DNA of 64,000 nt, from positions 1 through 64,000 of the forward strand of contig JAVYIG010007502.1 of the NCBI GenBank assembly GCA_035222895.1, written 5' to 3'. This document shows positions 35,482-47,928 of this stretch, one piece after another. Position 1 is the first letter of the stretch, and each line of letters begins with the position of its first letter. The notes beneath the pieces are model-generated. The model saw only the letters and a program-made list of their open reading frames with translations, was not told where the DNA came from and ran no database searches. The DNA is from Strongylocentrotus droebachiensis. Its lineage: Eukaryota > Echinodermata > Echinoidea > Camarodonta > Strongylocentrotidae. Both the position numbers and the translations under genes were made by a program.

Positions 35482-36541
35482 GCGTATATACTGTCATATT
35501 GCGCAATGAAAGAGTCATTTGAAGCATTTTTTTAGTTTTTCATCAAATTTGCAAATATTTTTTTTTTTTTTTAAACATGCTATGGTCTTCTCAGTGGTTT
35601 CATTATGTTCTGTTCAAGCTCTTTTACCTCTTCGCGACATCGGTTTATCTCTTTCATCTTTATTGATTGCGCAATGTTGAAAACGATTAAATCGCGTATA
35701 TACTGTCATATTGCGCAATGAAAGAGTCATTTGAAGCATTTTTTTTAGTTTTTCATCACATTTGCAAATATCTTTCTTAAAAAGCATGCTATGGTCTTCT
35801 AAGTGGTTTCATTATATTTTGCTTAAACTCTTTTACCTCTTCGCGACATCGGTTTATCTCATTCATCTTCATTGATTGCGCAATGTTGAAAACGATTAAA
35901 TCGGTATCCTAAGTGGTTTCATTATGTTGCGCTTGAGCATCTCTACCTGTTCGCGTCATCGGTTTATGTTTTTTCATCTTTATTTATTGCGTAATGTAGA
36001 AAAACGATTAAATCGCGTATATACTGTCATATTGCGCAATGAAAGAGTCATTTGAAGCATTTTTTTAGTTTTTCACCAAATTTGCAAATATCTTTCTTAA
36101 AAAGCATGCTATGGTCTTCTAAGTGGTTTCATTATATTCTGCTCAAGCTCTTTTACCTCTTCGCGAAATCGGTTTATCTCTTTCATTTTCATTGATTGCG
36201 CAATGTTGAAAACGATTAAATCGGTATCCTAAGTGGTATCATTATGTTGCGCTTGAGCATCTCTACCTGTTCGCGTCATCGGTTTATGTTTTTCATCTTT
36301 ATTTTTTGCGTAATGTAGAAAAACGATTAAATCGCGTATATACTGTCATATTGCGCAATGAAAGAGTCATTTGAAGCATTTTTTAAGTTTTTCATCACAT
36401 TTGCAAATATCTTTCTTAAAAAGCATGCTATGGTCTTCTAAGTGGTTTCATTATGTTCTGCTCAAGCTCTTCTACCTGTTCGCGACATCGGTTTATCTCT
36501 TTCATCTTTATTGATTGCGCAATGTTGAAAACGATTAAATC
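35482..36541 (+). repeat. Run of fused units (A1/A2, A3, B1, A4/A5, B2, A6/A8)
   Basis: Unit starts: A2-type 35482 directly after A11, A3 35694, B1 35903, A5-type lacking its 'taaagc' mark 36015, B2 36223, A6/A8 mosaic 36334. The A2 carries 'tctcagtgg' (35592), as at 32943, so it derives from the A1-A2 pair at 32618 by loss of one unit. The A5-type unit has 'gaagc' as in A4 followed by the A5 'caccaaa', consistent with an A4/A5 fusion. Three unit losses in 1 kb mark this stretch as heavily recombined. Confidence 0.85.
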
Positions 36542-39500
36542 GCGTATATACTGTCATATTGCGCAATGAAAGAGTCATTTGAAGTATTTTTTTAGTTTTT
36601 CATCACATTTGCAAATATCTTTCTAAAAAAGCATGCTATGGTCTTCTAAGTGGTTTCATTATATTCTGCTCAAGCTCTTTTACCTCTTCGCGACATCGGT
36701 TTATCTCTTTCATCTTCATTGATTGCGCAATGTTGAAAACGATTAAATCGCGTATATACTGTCATATTGCGCAATGAAAGAGTCATTTGAAGCATTTTTT
36801 TAGTTTTTCATCACATTTGCAAATATCTTTCTTAAAAAGCATGCTATGGTCTTCTAAGTGGTTTCATTATGTTCTGCTCAAGCTCTTCTACCTGTTCGCG
36901 ACATCGGTTTATCTCTTTCATCTTTATTGATTGCGCAATGTTGAAAACGATTAAATCGCGTATATACTGTCATATTGCGCAATGAAAGAGTCATTTGAAG
37001 TATTTTTTTAGTTTTTCATCACATTTGCAAATATCTTTCTTAAAAAGCATGCTATGGTCTTCTAAGTGGTTTCATTATATTCTGCTCAAGCTCTTTTACC
37101 TCTTCGCGACATCGGTTTATCTCTTTCATCTTTATTGATTGCGCAATGTTGAAAACGATTAAATCGCGTATATACTGTCATATTGCGCAATGAAAGAGTC
37201 ATTTGAAGTATTTTTTTAGTTTTTCATCACATTTGCAAATATCTTTCTTAAAAAGCATGCTATGGTCTTCTAAGTGGTTTCATTATATTCTGCTCAAGCT
37301 CTTTTACCTCTTCGCGACATCGGTTTATCTCTTTCATCTTCATTGATTGCGCAATGTTGAAAACGATTAAATCGCGTATATACTGTCATATTGCGCAATG
37401 AAAGAGTCATTTAAAGCATTTTTTTAGTTTTTCACCAAATTTGCAAATATCTTTCTTAAAAAGCATGCTATGGTCTTCTAAGTGGTTTCATTATATTCTG
37501 CTCAAGCTCTTTTACCTCTTCGCGAAATCGGTTTATCTCTTTCATTTTCATTGATTGCGCAATGTTGAAAACGATTAAATCGGTATCCTAAGTGGTATCA
37601 TTATGTTGCGCTTGAGCATCTCTACCTGTTCGCGTCATCGGTTTATGTTTTTCATCTTTATTTTTTGCGTAATGTAGAAAAACGATTAAATCGCGTATAT
37701 ACTGTCATATTGCGCAATGAAAGAGTCATTTGAAGCATTTTTTAAGTTTTTCATCACATTTGCAAATATCTTTCTTAAAAAGCATGCTATTGTCTTCCAA
37801 GTGGTTTCATTATATTCTGCTCAAGCTCTTTTACCTGTTCGCGACATCGGTTTATCTCTTTCATCTTTATTGATTGCGCAATGTTGAAAACGATTAAATC
37901 GCGTATATACTGTCATATTGCGCAATGAAAGAGTCATTTGAAGCATTTTTTTTAGTTTTTCATCACATTTGCAAATATCTTTCTTAAAAAGCATGCTATG
38001 GTCTTCTAAGTGGTTTCATTATATTCTGCTCAAACTCTTTTACCTCTTCGCGACATCGGTTTATCTCATTCATCTTCATTGTTAGCGCAATGTTGAAAAC
38101 GATTAAATCGGTATCCTAAGTGGTATCATTATGTTGCGCTTGAGCATCTCTACCTGTTCGCGTCATCGGTTTATGTTTTTCATCTTTATTTATTGCGTAA
38201 TGTAGAAAAACGATTAAATCGCGTGTATACTGTCATATTGCGCAATGAAAGAGTCATTTGAAGCATTTTTTTAGTTTTTCATCAAATTTGCAAATATCTT
38301 TCTTAAAAAGCATGCTATGGTCTTCTAAGTGGTTTCATTATGTTCTGCTCAAGCTCTTCTACCTGTTCGCGACATCGGTTTATCTCTTTCATCTTTATTG
38401 ATTGCGCAATGTTGAAAACGATTAAATCGCGTATATACTGTCATATTGCGCAATGAAAGAGTCATTTGAAGTATTTTTTTAGTTTTTCATCACATTTGCA
38501 AATATCTTTCTTAAAAAGCATGCTATGGTCTTCTAAGTGGTTTCATTATATTCTGCTCAAGCTCTTTTACCTCTTCGCGACATCGGTTTATCTCTTTCAT
38601 CTTCATTGATTGCGCAATGTTGAAAACGATTAAATCGCGTATATACTGTCATATTGCGCAATGAAAGAGTCATTTAAAGCATTTTTTTAGTTTTTCACCA
38701 AATTTGCAAATATCTTTCTTAAAAAGCATGCTATGGTCTTCTAAGTGGTTTCATTATATTCTGCTCAAGCTCTTTTACCTCTTCGCGAAATCGGTTTATC
38801 TCTTTCATTTTCATTGATTGCGCAATGTTGAAAACGATTAAATCGGTATCCTAAGTGGTATCATTATGTTGCGCTTGAGCATCTCTACCTGTTCGCGTCA
38901 TCGGTTTATGTTTTTCATCTTTATTTTTTGCGTAATGTAGAAAAACGATTAAATCGCGTATATACTGTCATATTGCGCAATGAAAGAGTCATTTGAAGCA
39001 TTTTTTAAGTTTTTCATCACATTTGCAAATATCTTTCTTAAAAAGCATGCTATTGTCTTCCAAGTGGTTTCATTATATTCTGCTCAAGCTCTTTTACCTG
39101 TTCGCGACATCGGTTTATCTCTTTCATCTTTATTGATTGCGCAATGTTGAAAACGATTAAATCGCGTATATACTGTCATATTGCGCAATGAAAGAGTCAT
39201 TTGAAGCATTTTTTTTAGTTTTTCATCACATTTGCAAATATCTTTCTTAAAAAGCATGCTATGGTCTTCTAAGTGGTTTCATTATATTCTGCTCAAACTC
39301 TTTTACCTCTTCGCGACATCGGTTTATCTCATTCATCTTCATTGTTAGCGCAATGTTGAAAACGATTAAATCGGTATCCTAAGTGGTATCATTATGTTGC
39401 GCTTGAGCATCTCTACCTGTTCGCGTCATCGGTTTATGTTTTTCATCTTTATTTATTGCGTAATGTAGAAAAACGATTAAATCGCGTGTATACTGTCATA

Positions 39501-41029
39501 TTGCGCAATGAAAGAGTCATTTGAAGCATTTTTTTAGTTTTTCATCAAATTTGCAAATATCTTTCTTAAAAAGCATGCTATGGTCTTCTAAGTGGTTTCA
39601 TTATGTTCTGCTCAAGCTCTTCTACCTGTTCGCGACATCGGTTTATCTCTTTCATCTTTATTGATTGCGCAATGTTGAAAACGATTAAATCGCGTATATA
39701 CTGTCATATTGCGCAATGAAAGAGTCATTTGAAGTATTTTTTTAGTTTTTCATCACATTTGCAAATATCTTTCTTAAAAAGCATGCTATGGTCTTCTAAG
39801 TGGTTTCATTATATTCTGCTTAAACTCTTTTACCTCTTCGCGACATCGGTTTATCTCATTCATCTTCATTGTTAGCGCAATGTTGAAAACGATTAAATCG
39901 GTATCCTAAGTGGTATCATTATGTTGCGCTTGAGCATCTCTACCTGTTCGCGTCATCGGTTTATGTTTTTCATCTTTATTTATTGCGTAATGTAGAAAAA
40001 CGATTAAATCGCGTGTATACTGTCATATTGCGCAATGAAAGAGTCATTTGAAGCATTTTTTTAGTTTTTCATCAAATTTGCAAATATCTTTCTTAAAAAG
40101 CATGCTATGGTCTTCTAAGTGGTTTCATTATGTTCTGCTCAAGCTCTTCTACCTGTTCGCGACATCGGTTTATCTCTTTCATCTTTATTGATTGCGCAAT
40201 GTTGAAAACGATTAAATCGCGTATATACTGTCATATTGCGCAATGAAAGAGTCATTTGAAGTATTTTTTTAGTTTTTCATCACATTTGCAAATATCTTTC
40301 TTAAAAAGCATGCTATGGTCTTCTAAGTGGTTTCATTATATTCTGCTCAAGCTCTTTTACCTCTTCGCGACATCGGTTTATCTCTTTCATCTTCATTGAT
40401 TGCGCAATGTTGAAAACGATTAAATCGCGTATATACTGTTATATTGCGCAATGAAAGAGTCATTTGAAGCATTTTTTTAGTTTTTCATCACATTTGCAAA
40501 TATCTTTCTTAAAAAGCATGCTATGGTCTTCTAAGTGGTTTCATTATATTCTGCTCAAGCTCTTTTACCTCTTCGCGACATCGGTTTATCTCTTTCATCT
40601 TCATTGATTGCGCAATGTTGAAAACGATTAAATCGGTATCCTAAGTGGTATCATTATGTTGCGCTTGAGCATCTCTACCTGTTCGCGTCATCGGTTTATG
40701 TTTTACATCTTTATTTATTGCGTAATGTATAAAAACGATTAAATCGCGTATATACTGTCATATTGCGCAATGAAAGGGTCATTTGAAGCATTTTTTTAGT
40801 TTTTCATCAAATTTGCAAATATCTTTCTTAAAAAGCATGCTATGGTCTTCTAAGTGGTTTCATTATGTTCTGCTCAAGCTCTTCTACCTGTTCGCGACAT
40901 CGGTTTATCTCTTTCATCTTTATTGATTGCCCAATGTTGAAAACGATTAAATCGCGTATATACTGTCATATTGCGCAATGAAAGAGTCATTTGAAGCATT
41001 TTTTTAGTTTTTCATCAAATTTGCAAATA

Positions 41030-41049
41030 TTTTTTTTTTTAAAAAAAAA
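41030..41049 (+). repeat. T/A tract of A1, T11A9 (exemplar of a mobile boundary)
   Basis: Eleven T are followed by nine A, then 'catgc'. The corresponding tract in the second 4838-bp copy, 45868-45887, is T14A6. The total stays 20 while the boundary moves by three. Tn-An tracts are self-complementary and can form a hairpin. Confidence 0.85.
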
Positions 41050-41167
41050 CATGCTATGGTCTTCTAAGTGGTTTCATTATGTTCTGCTCAAGCTCTTTTA
41101 CCTGTTGGCGACATCGGTTTATCTCTTTCATCTTCATTGATTGCGCAGTGTTGAAAACGATTAAATC

Positions 41168-41379
41168 GCGTATATACTGTCATATTGCGCAATGAAAGAG
41201 TCATTTGAAGCATTTTTTTAGTTTTTCATCAAATTTGCAAATATTTTTTTTTTTTTTTAAACATGCTATGGTCTTCTAAGTGGTTTCATTATGTTCTGCT
41301 CAAGCTCTTCTACCTGTTCGCGACATCGGTTTATCTCTTTCATCTTTATTGATTGCCCAATGTTGAAAACGATTAAATC
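41168..41379 (+). repeat. A2/A11 fusion monomer at the duplication junction
   Basis: The 5' half is A2 (T run of 15, A3), the 3' half has 'ttctacctgttcg' and 'gcccaatg' of A11 type. It joins the two 4838-bp copies: an A2 5' part on the left and the unit that should precede A9 on the right. This is the product expected from unequal exchange within the monomer. Confidence 0.85.
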
Positions 41380-44300
41380 GCGTATATACTGTCATATTGC
41401 GCAATGAAAGAGTCATTTGAAGTATTTTTTTAGTTTTTCATCACATTTGCAAATATCTTTCTAAAAAAGCATGCTATGGTCTTCTAAGTGGTTTCATTAT
41501 ATTCTGCTCAAGCTCTTTTACCTCTTCGCGACATCGGTTTATCTCTTTCATCTTCATTGATTGCGCAATGTTGAAAACGATTAAATCGCGTATATACTGT
41601 CATATTGCGCAATGAAAGAGTCATTTGAAGCATTTTTTTAGTTTTTCATCACATTTGCAAATATCTTTCTTAAAAAGCATGCTATGGTCTTCTAAGTGGT
41701 TTCATTATGTTCTGCTCAAGCTCTTCTACCTGTTCGCGACATCGGTTTATCTCTTTCATCTTTATTGATTGCGCAATGTTGAAAACGATTAAATCGCGTA
41801 TATACTGTCATATTGCGCAATGAAAGAGTCATTTGAAGTATTTTTTTAGTTTTTCATCACATTTGCAAATATCTTTCTTAAAAAGCATGCTATGGTCTTC
41901 TAAGTGGTTTCATTATATTCTGCTCAAGCTCTTTTACCTCTTCGCGACATCGGTTTATCTCTTTCATCTTTATTGATTGCGCAATGTTGAAAACGATTAA
42001 ATCGCGTATATACTGTCATATTGCGCAATGAAAGAGTCATTTGAAGTATTTTTTTAGTTTTTCATCACATTTGCAAATATCTTTCTTAAAAAGCATGCTA
42101 TGGTCTTCTAAGTGGTTTCATTATATTCTGCTCAAGCTCTTTTACCTCTTCGCGACATCGGTTTATCTCTTTCATCTTCATTGATTGCGCAATGTTGAAA
42201 ACGATTAAATCGCGTATATACTGTCATATTGCGCAATGAAAGAGTCATTTAAAGCATTTTTTTAGTTTTTCACCAAATTTGCAAATATCTTTCTTAAAAA
42301 GCATGCTATGGTCTTCTAAGTGGTTTCATTATATTCTGCTCAAGCTCTTTTACCTCTTCGCGAAATCGGTTTATCTCTTTCATTTTCATTGATTGCGCAA
42401 TGTTGAAAACGATTAAATCGGTATCCTAAGTGGTATCATTATGTTGCGCTTGAGCATCTCTACCTGTTCGCGTCATCGGTTTATGTTTTTCATCTTTATT
42501 TTTTGCGTAATGTAGAAAAACGATTAAATCGCGTATATACTGTCATATTGCGCAATGAAAGAGTCATTTGAAGCATTTTTTAAGTTTTTCATCACATTTG
42601 CAAATATCTTTCTTAAAAAGCATGCTATTGTCTTCCAAGTGGTTTCATTATATTCTGCTCAAGCTCTTTTACCTGTTCGCGACATCGGTTTATCTCTTTC
42701 ATCTTTATTGATTGCGCAATGTTGAAAACGATTAAATCGCGTATATACTGTCATATTGCGCAATGAAAGAGTCATTTGAAGCATTTTTTTTAGTTTTTCA
42801 TCACATTTGCAAATATCTTTCTTAAAAAGCATGCTATGGTCTTCTAAGTGGTTTCATTATATTCTGCTCAAACTCTTTTACCTCTTCGCGACATCGGTTT
42901 ATCTCATTCATCTTCATTGTTAGCGCAATGTTGAAAACGATTAAATCGGTATCCTAAGTGGTATCATTATGTTGCGCTTGAGCATCTCTACCTGTTCGCG
43001 TCATCGGTTTATGTTTTTCATCTTTATTTATTGCGTAATGTAGAAAAACGATTAAATCGCGTGTATACTGTCATATTGCGCAATGAAAGAGTCATTTGAA
43101 GCATTTTTTTAGTTTTTCATCAAATTTGCAAATATCTTTCTTAAAAAGCATGCTATGGTCTTCTAAGTGGTTTCATTATGTTCTGCTCAAGCTCTTCTAC
43201 CTGTTCGCGACATCGGTTTATCTCTTTCATCTTTATTGATTGCGCAATGTTGAAAACTATTAAATCGCGTATATACTGTCATATTGCGCAATGAAAGAGT
43301 CATTTGAAGTATTTTTTTAGTTTTTCATCACATTTGCAAATATCTTTCTTAAAAAGCATGCTATGGTCTTCTAAGTGGTTTCATTATATTCTGCTCAAGC
43401 TCTTTTACCTCTTCGCGACATCGGTTTATCTCTTTCATCTTCATTGATTGCGCAATGTTGAAAACGATTAAATCGCGTATATACTGTCATATTGCGCAAT
43501 GAAAGAGTCATTTAAAGCATTTTTTTAGTTTTTCACCAAATTTGCAAATATCTTTCTTAAAAAGCATGCTATGGTCTTCTAAGTGGTTTCATTATATTCT
43601 GCTCAAGCTCTTTTACCTCTTCGCGAAATCGGTTTATCTCTTTCATTTTCATTGATTGCGCAATGTTGAAAACGATTAAATCGGTATCCTAAGTGGTATC
43701 ATTATGTTGCGCTTGAGCATCTCTACCTGTTCGCGTCATCGGTTTATGTTTTTCATCTTTATTTTTTGCGTAATGTAGAAAAACGATTAAATCGCGTATA
43801 TACTGTCATATTGCGCAATGAAAGAGTCATTTGAAGCATTTTTTAAGTTTTTCATCACATTTGCAAATATCTTTCTTAAAAAGCATGCTATTGTCTTCCA
43901 AGTGGTTTCATTATATTCTGCTCAAGCTCTTTTACCTGTTCGCGACATCGGTTTATCTCTTTCATCTTTATTGATTGCGCAATGTTGAAAACGATTAAAT
44001 CGCGTATATACTGTCATATTGCGCAATGAAAGAGTCATTTGAAGCATTTTTTTTAGTTTTTCATCACATTTGCAAATATCTTTCTTAAAAAGCATGCTAT
44101 GGTCTTCTAAGTGGTTTCATTATATTCTGCTCAAACTCTTTTACCTCTTCGCGATATCGGTTTATCTCATTCATCTTCATTGTTAGCGCAATGTTGAAAA
44201 CGATTAAATCGGTATCCTAAGTGGTATCATTATGTTGCGCTTGAGCATCTCTACCTGTTCGCGTCATCGGTTTATGTTTTTCATCTTTATTTATTGCGTA

Positions 44301-46217
44301 ATGTAGAAAAACGATTAAATCGCGTGTATACTGTCATATTGCGCAATGAAAGAGTCATTTGAAGCATTTTTTTAGTTTTTCATCAAATTTGCAAATATCT
44401 TTCTTAAAAAGCATGCTATGGTCTTCTAAGTGGTTTCATTATGTTCTGCTCAAGCTCTTCTACCTGTTCGCGACATCGGTTTATCTCTTTCATCTTTATT
44501 GATTGCGCAATGTTGAAAACGATTAAATCGCGTATATACTGTCATATTGCGCAATGAAAGAGTCATTTGAAGTATTTTTTTAGTTTTTCATCACATTTGC
44601 AAATATCTTTCTTAAAAAGCATGCTATGGTCTTCTAAGTGGTTTCATTATATTCTGCTTAAACTCTTTTACCTCTTCGCGACATCGGTTTATCTCATTCA
44701 TCTTCATTGTTAGCGCAATGTTGAAAACGATTAAATCGGTATCCTAAGTGGTATCATTATGTTGCGCTTGAGCATCTCTACCTGTTCGCGTCATCGGTTT
44801 ATGTTTTTCATCTTTATTTATTGCGTAATGTAGAAAAACGATTAAATCGCGTGTATACTGTCATATTGCGCAATGAAAGAGTCATTTGAAGCATTTTTTT
44901 AGTTTTTCATCAAATTTGCAAATATCTTTCTTAAAAAGCATGCTATGGTCTTCTAAGTGGTTTCATTATGTTCTGCTCAAGCTCTTCTACCTGTTCGCGA
45001 CATCGGTTTATCTCTTTCATCTTTATTGATTGCGCAATGTTGAAAACGATTAAATCGCGTATATACTGTCATATTGCGCAATGAAAGAGTCATTTGAAGT
45101 ATTTTTTTAGTTTTTCATCACATTTGCAAATATCTTTCTTAAAAAGCATGCTATGGTCTTCTAAGTGGTTTCATTATATTCTGCTCAAGCTCTTTTACCT
45201 CTTCGCGACATCGGTTTATCTCTTTCATCTTCATTGATTGCGCAATGTTGAAAACGATTAAATCGCGTATATACTGTTATATTGCGCAATGAAAGAGTCA
45301 TTTGAAGCATTTTTTTAGTTTTTCATCACATTTGCAAATATCTTTCTTAAAAAGCATGCTATGGTCTTCTAAGTGGTTTCATTATATTCTGCTCAAGCTC
45401 TTTTACCTCTTCGCGACATCGGTTTATCTCTTTCATCTTCATTGATTGCGCAATGTTGAAAACGATTAAATCGGTATCCTAAGTGGTATCATTATGTTGC
45501 GCTTGAGCATCTCTACCTGTTCGCGTCATCGGTTTATGTTTTACATCTTTATTTATTGCGTAATGTATAAAAACGATTAAATCGCGTATATACTGTCATA
45601 TTGCGCAATGAAAGGGTCATTTGAAGCATTTTTTTAGTTTTTCATCAAATTTGCAAATATCTTTCTTAAAAAGCATGCTATGGTCTTCTAAGTGGTTTCA
45701 TTATGTTCTGCTCAAGCTCTTCTACCTGTTCGCGACATCGGTTTATCTCTTTCATCTTTATTGATTGCCCAATGTTGAAAACGATTAAATCGCGTATATA
45801 CTGTCATATTGCGCAATGAAAGAGTCATTTGAAGCATTTTTTTAGTTTTTCATCAAATTTGCAAATATTTTTTTTTTTTTTAAAAAACATGCTATGGTCT
45901 TCTAAGTGGTTTCATTATGTTCTGCTCAAGCTCTTTTACCTGTTGGCGACATCGGTTTATCTCTTTCATCTTCATTGATTGCGCAGTGTTGAAAACGATT
46001 AAATCGCGTATATACTGTCATATTGCGCAATGAAAGAGTCATTTGAAGCATTTTTTTAGTTTTTCATCAAATTTGCAAATATTTTTTTTTTTTTTTTAAA
46101 CATGCTATGGTCTTCTAAGTGGTTTCATTATGTTCTGTTCAAGCTCTTTTACCTCTTCGCGACATCGGTTTATCTCTTTCATCTTTATTGATTGCGCAAT
46201 GTTGAAAACGATTAAAT
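41380..46217. repeat. 4838-bp tandem duplication, copy 2
   Basis: Unit starts are those of copy 1 plus exactly 4838: A9 41380, mosaic 41588, A9 variant 41796, A9 42004, A5 42212, B2 42420, A6 42531, A7 42739, B3 42948, A8 43059, A9 43267, A5 43475, B2 43683, A6 43794, A7 44002, B3 44211, A8 44322, A9/A7 44530, B3 44738, A8 44849, A9 45057, A10 45265, B4 45473, A11 45584, A1 45792, A2 46006. The marker 'ttctaaaaaagc' recurs at 41463. Differences I found: 43258 (G to T), 44155 (C to T), the T/A boundary of A1, and the 3' half of the last unit (A2 here, A11 type in copy 1). Confidence 0.92.
45868..45887 (+). repeat. T/A tract of A1, T14A6 (partner copy)
   Basis: This is the counterpart of 41030-41049 at exactly +4838. 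The flanking kilobases differ by about two substitutions, so this three-base boundary shift is the most variable site of the duplication. Confidence 0.85.
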
Positions 46218-46218
46218 C

Positions 46219-47928
46219 GCGTATATACTGTCATATTGCGCAATGAAAGAGTCATTTGAAGCATTTTTTTTAGTTTTTCATCACATTTGCAAATATCTTT
46301 CTTAAAAAGCATGCTATGGTCTTCTAAGTGGTTTCATTATATTTTGCTTAAACTCTTTTACCTCTTCGCGACATCGGTTTATCTCATTCATCTTCATTGA
46401 TTGCGCAATGTTGAAAACGATTAAATCGGTATCCTAAGTGGTTTCATTATGTTGCGCTTGAGCATCTCTACCTGTTCGCGTCATCGGTTTATGTTTTTTC
46501 ATCTTTATTTATTGCGTAATGTAGAAAAACGATTAAATCGCGTATATACTGTCATATTGCGCAATGAAAGAGTCATTTGAAGCATTTTTTTAGTTTTTCA
46601 TCAAATTTGCAAATATCTTCTTCTTTTTTTTTAAAACATGCTATGGTCTTCTAAGTGGTTTCATTATGTTCTGCTCAAGCTCTTTTACCTCTTCGCGACA
46701 TCGGTTTATCTCTTTCATCTTTATTGATTGCGCAATGTTGAAAACGATTAAATCGCGTATATACTGTCATATTGCGCAATGAAAGAGTCATTTAAAGCAT
46801 TTTTTTAGTTTTTCACCAAATTTGCAAATATCTTTCTTAAAAAGCATGCTATGGTCTTCTAAGTGGTTTCATTATATTCTGCTCAAGCTCTTTTACCTCT
46901 TCGCGAAATCGGTTTATCTCTTTCATTTTCATTGATTGCGCAATGTTGAAAACGATTAAATCGGTATCCTAAGTGGTATCATTATGTTGCGCTTGAGCAT
47001 CTCTACCTGTTCGCGTCATCGGTTTATGTTTTTCATCTTTATTTTTTGCGTAATGTAGAAAAACGATTAAATCGCGTATATACTGTCATATTGCGCAATG
47101 AAAGAGTCATTTGAAGCATTTTTTTTAGTTTTTCATCACATTTGCAAATATCTTTCTTAAAAAGCATGCTATGGTCTTCTAAGTGGTTTCATTATATTTT
47201 GCTTAAACTCTTTTACCTCTTCGCGACATCGGTTTATCTCATTCATCTTCATTGATTGCGCAATGTTGAAAACGATTAAATCGGTATCCTAAGTGGTTTC
47301 ATTATGTTGCGCTTGAGCATCTCTACCTGTTCGCGTCATCGGTTTATGTTTTTTCATCTTTATTTATTGCGTAATGTAGAAAAACGATTAAATCGCGTAT
47401 ATACTGTCATATTGCGCAATGAAAGAGTCATTTGAAGCATTTTTTTAGTTTTTCATCAAATTTGCAAATATCTTCTTCTTTTTTTTTAAAACATGCTATG
47501 GTCTTCTAAGTGGTTTCATTATGTTCTGCTCAAGCTCTTTTACCTCTTCGCGACATCGGTTTATCTCTTTCATCTTTATTGATTGCGCAATGTTGAAAAC
47601 GATTAAATCGCGTATATACTGTCATATTGCGCAATGAAAGAGTCATTTAAAGCATTTTTTTAGTTTTTCACCAAATTTGCAAATATCTTTCTTAAAAAGC
47701 ATGCTATGGTCTTCTAAGTGGTTTCATTATATTCTGCTCAAGCTCTTTTACCTCTTCGCGAAATCGGTTTATCTCTTTCATTTTCATTGATTGCGCAATG
47801 TTGAAAACGATTAAATCGGTATCCTAAGTGGTATCATTATGTTGCGCTTGAGCATCTCTACCTGTTCGCGTCATCGGTTTATGTTTTTCATCTTTATTTT
47901 TTGCGTAATGTAGAAAAACGATTAAATC
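46219..47928. repeat. Tandem duplication of A3-B1-A4-A5-B2, 2 x 855 bp
   Basis: Copies 46219-47073 and 47074-47928; all five unit starts are offset by exactly 855. The second copy places A3 after B2, where A6 belongs. Confidence 0.91.

Larger units (their letters stand above)
36542..41379. repeat. 4838-bp tandem duplication, copy 1
   Basis: Unit starts: A9 36542, A10/A11 mosaic 36750, A9 variant 36958, A9 37166, A5 37374, B2 37582, A6 37693, A7 37901, B3 38110, A8 38221, A9 38429, A5 38637, B2 38845, A6 38956, A7 39164, B3 39373, A8 39484, A9/A7 39692, B3 39900, A8 40011, A9 40219, A10 40427, B4 40635, A11 40746, A1 40954, A2/A11 fusion 41168. The first unit has the private change 'ttctaaaaaagc' (36625). 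A1 through A4 are missing before each A5, so a shortened cycle A5 B2 A6 A7 B3 A8 A9 (1263 bp at 37374-38636) is used. Confidence 0.92.

Noticed and set aside
36542-46217. The 4838-bp duplication as a pure assembly error
   Set aside because: Not excluded, but the copies differ at 43258, 44155, in the A1 T/A tract and in the last unit (A2/A11 fusion against A2). A simple duplicated contig would not show this, so I kept it as real pending reads.
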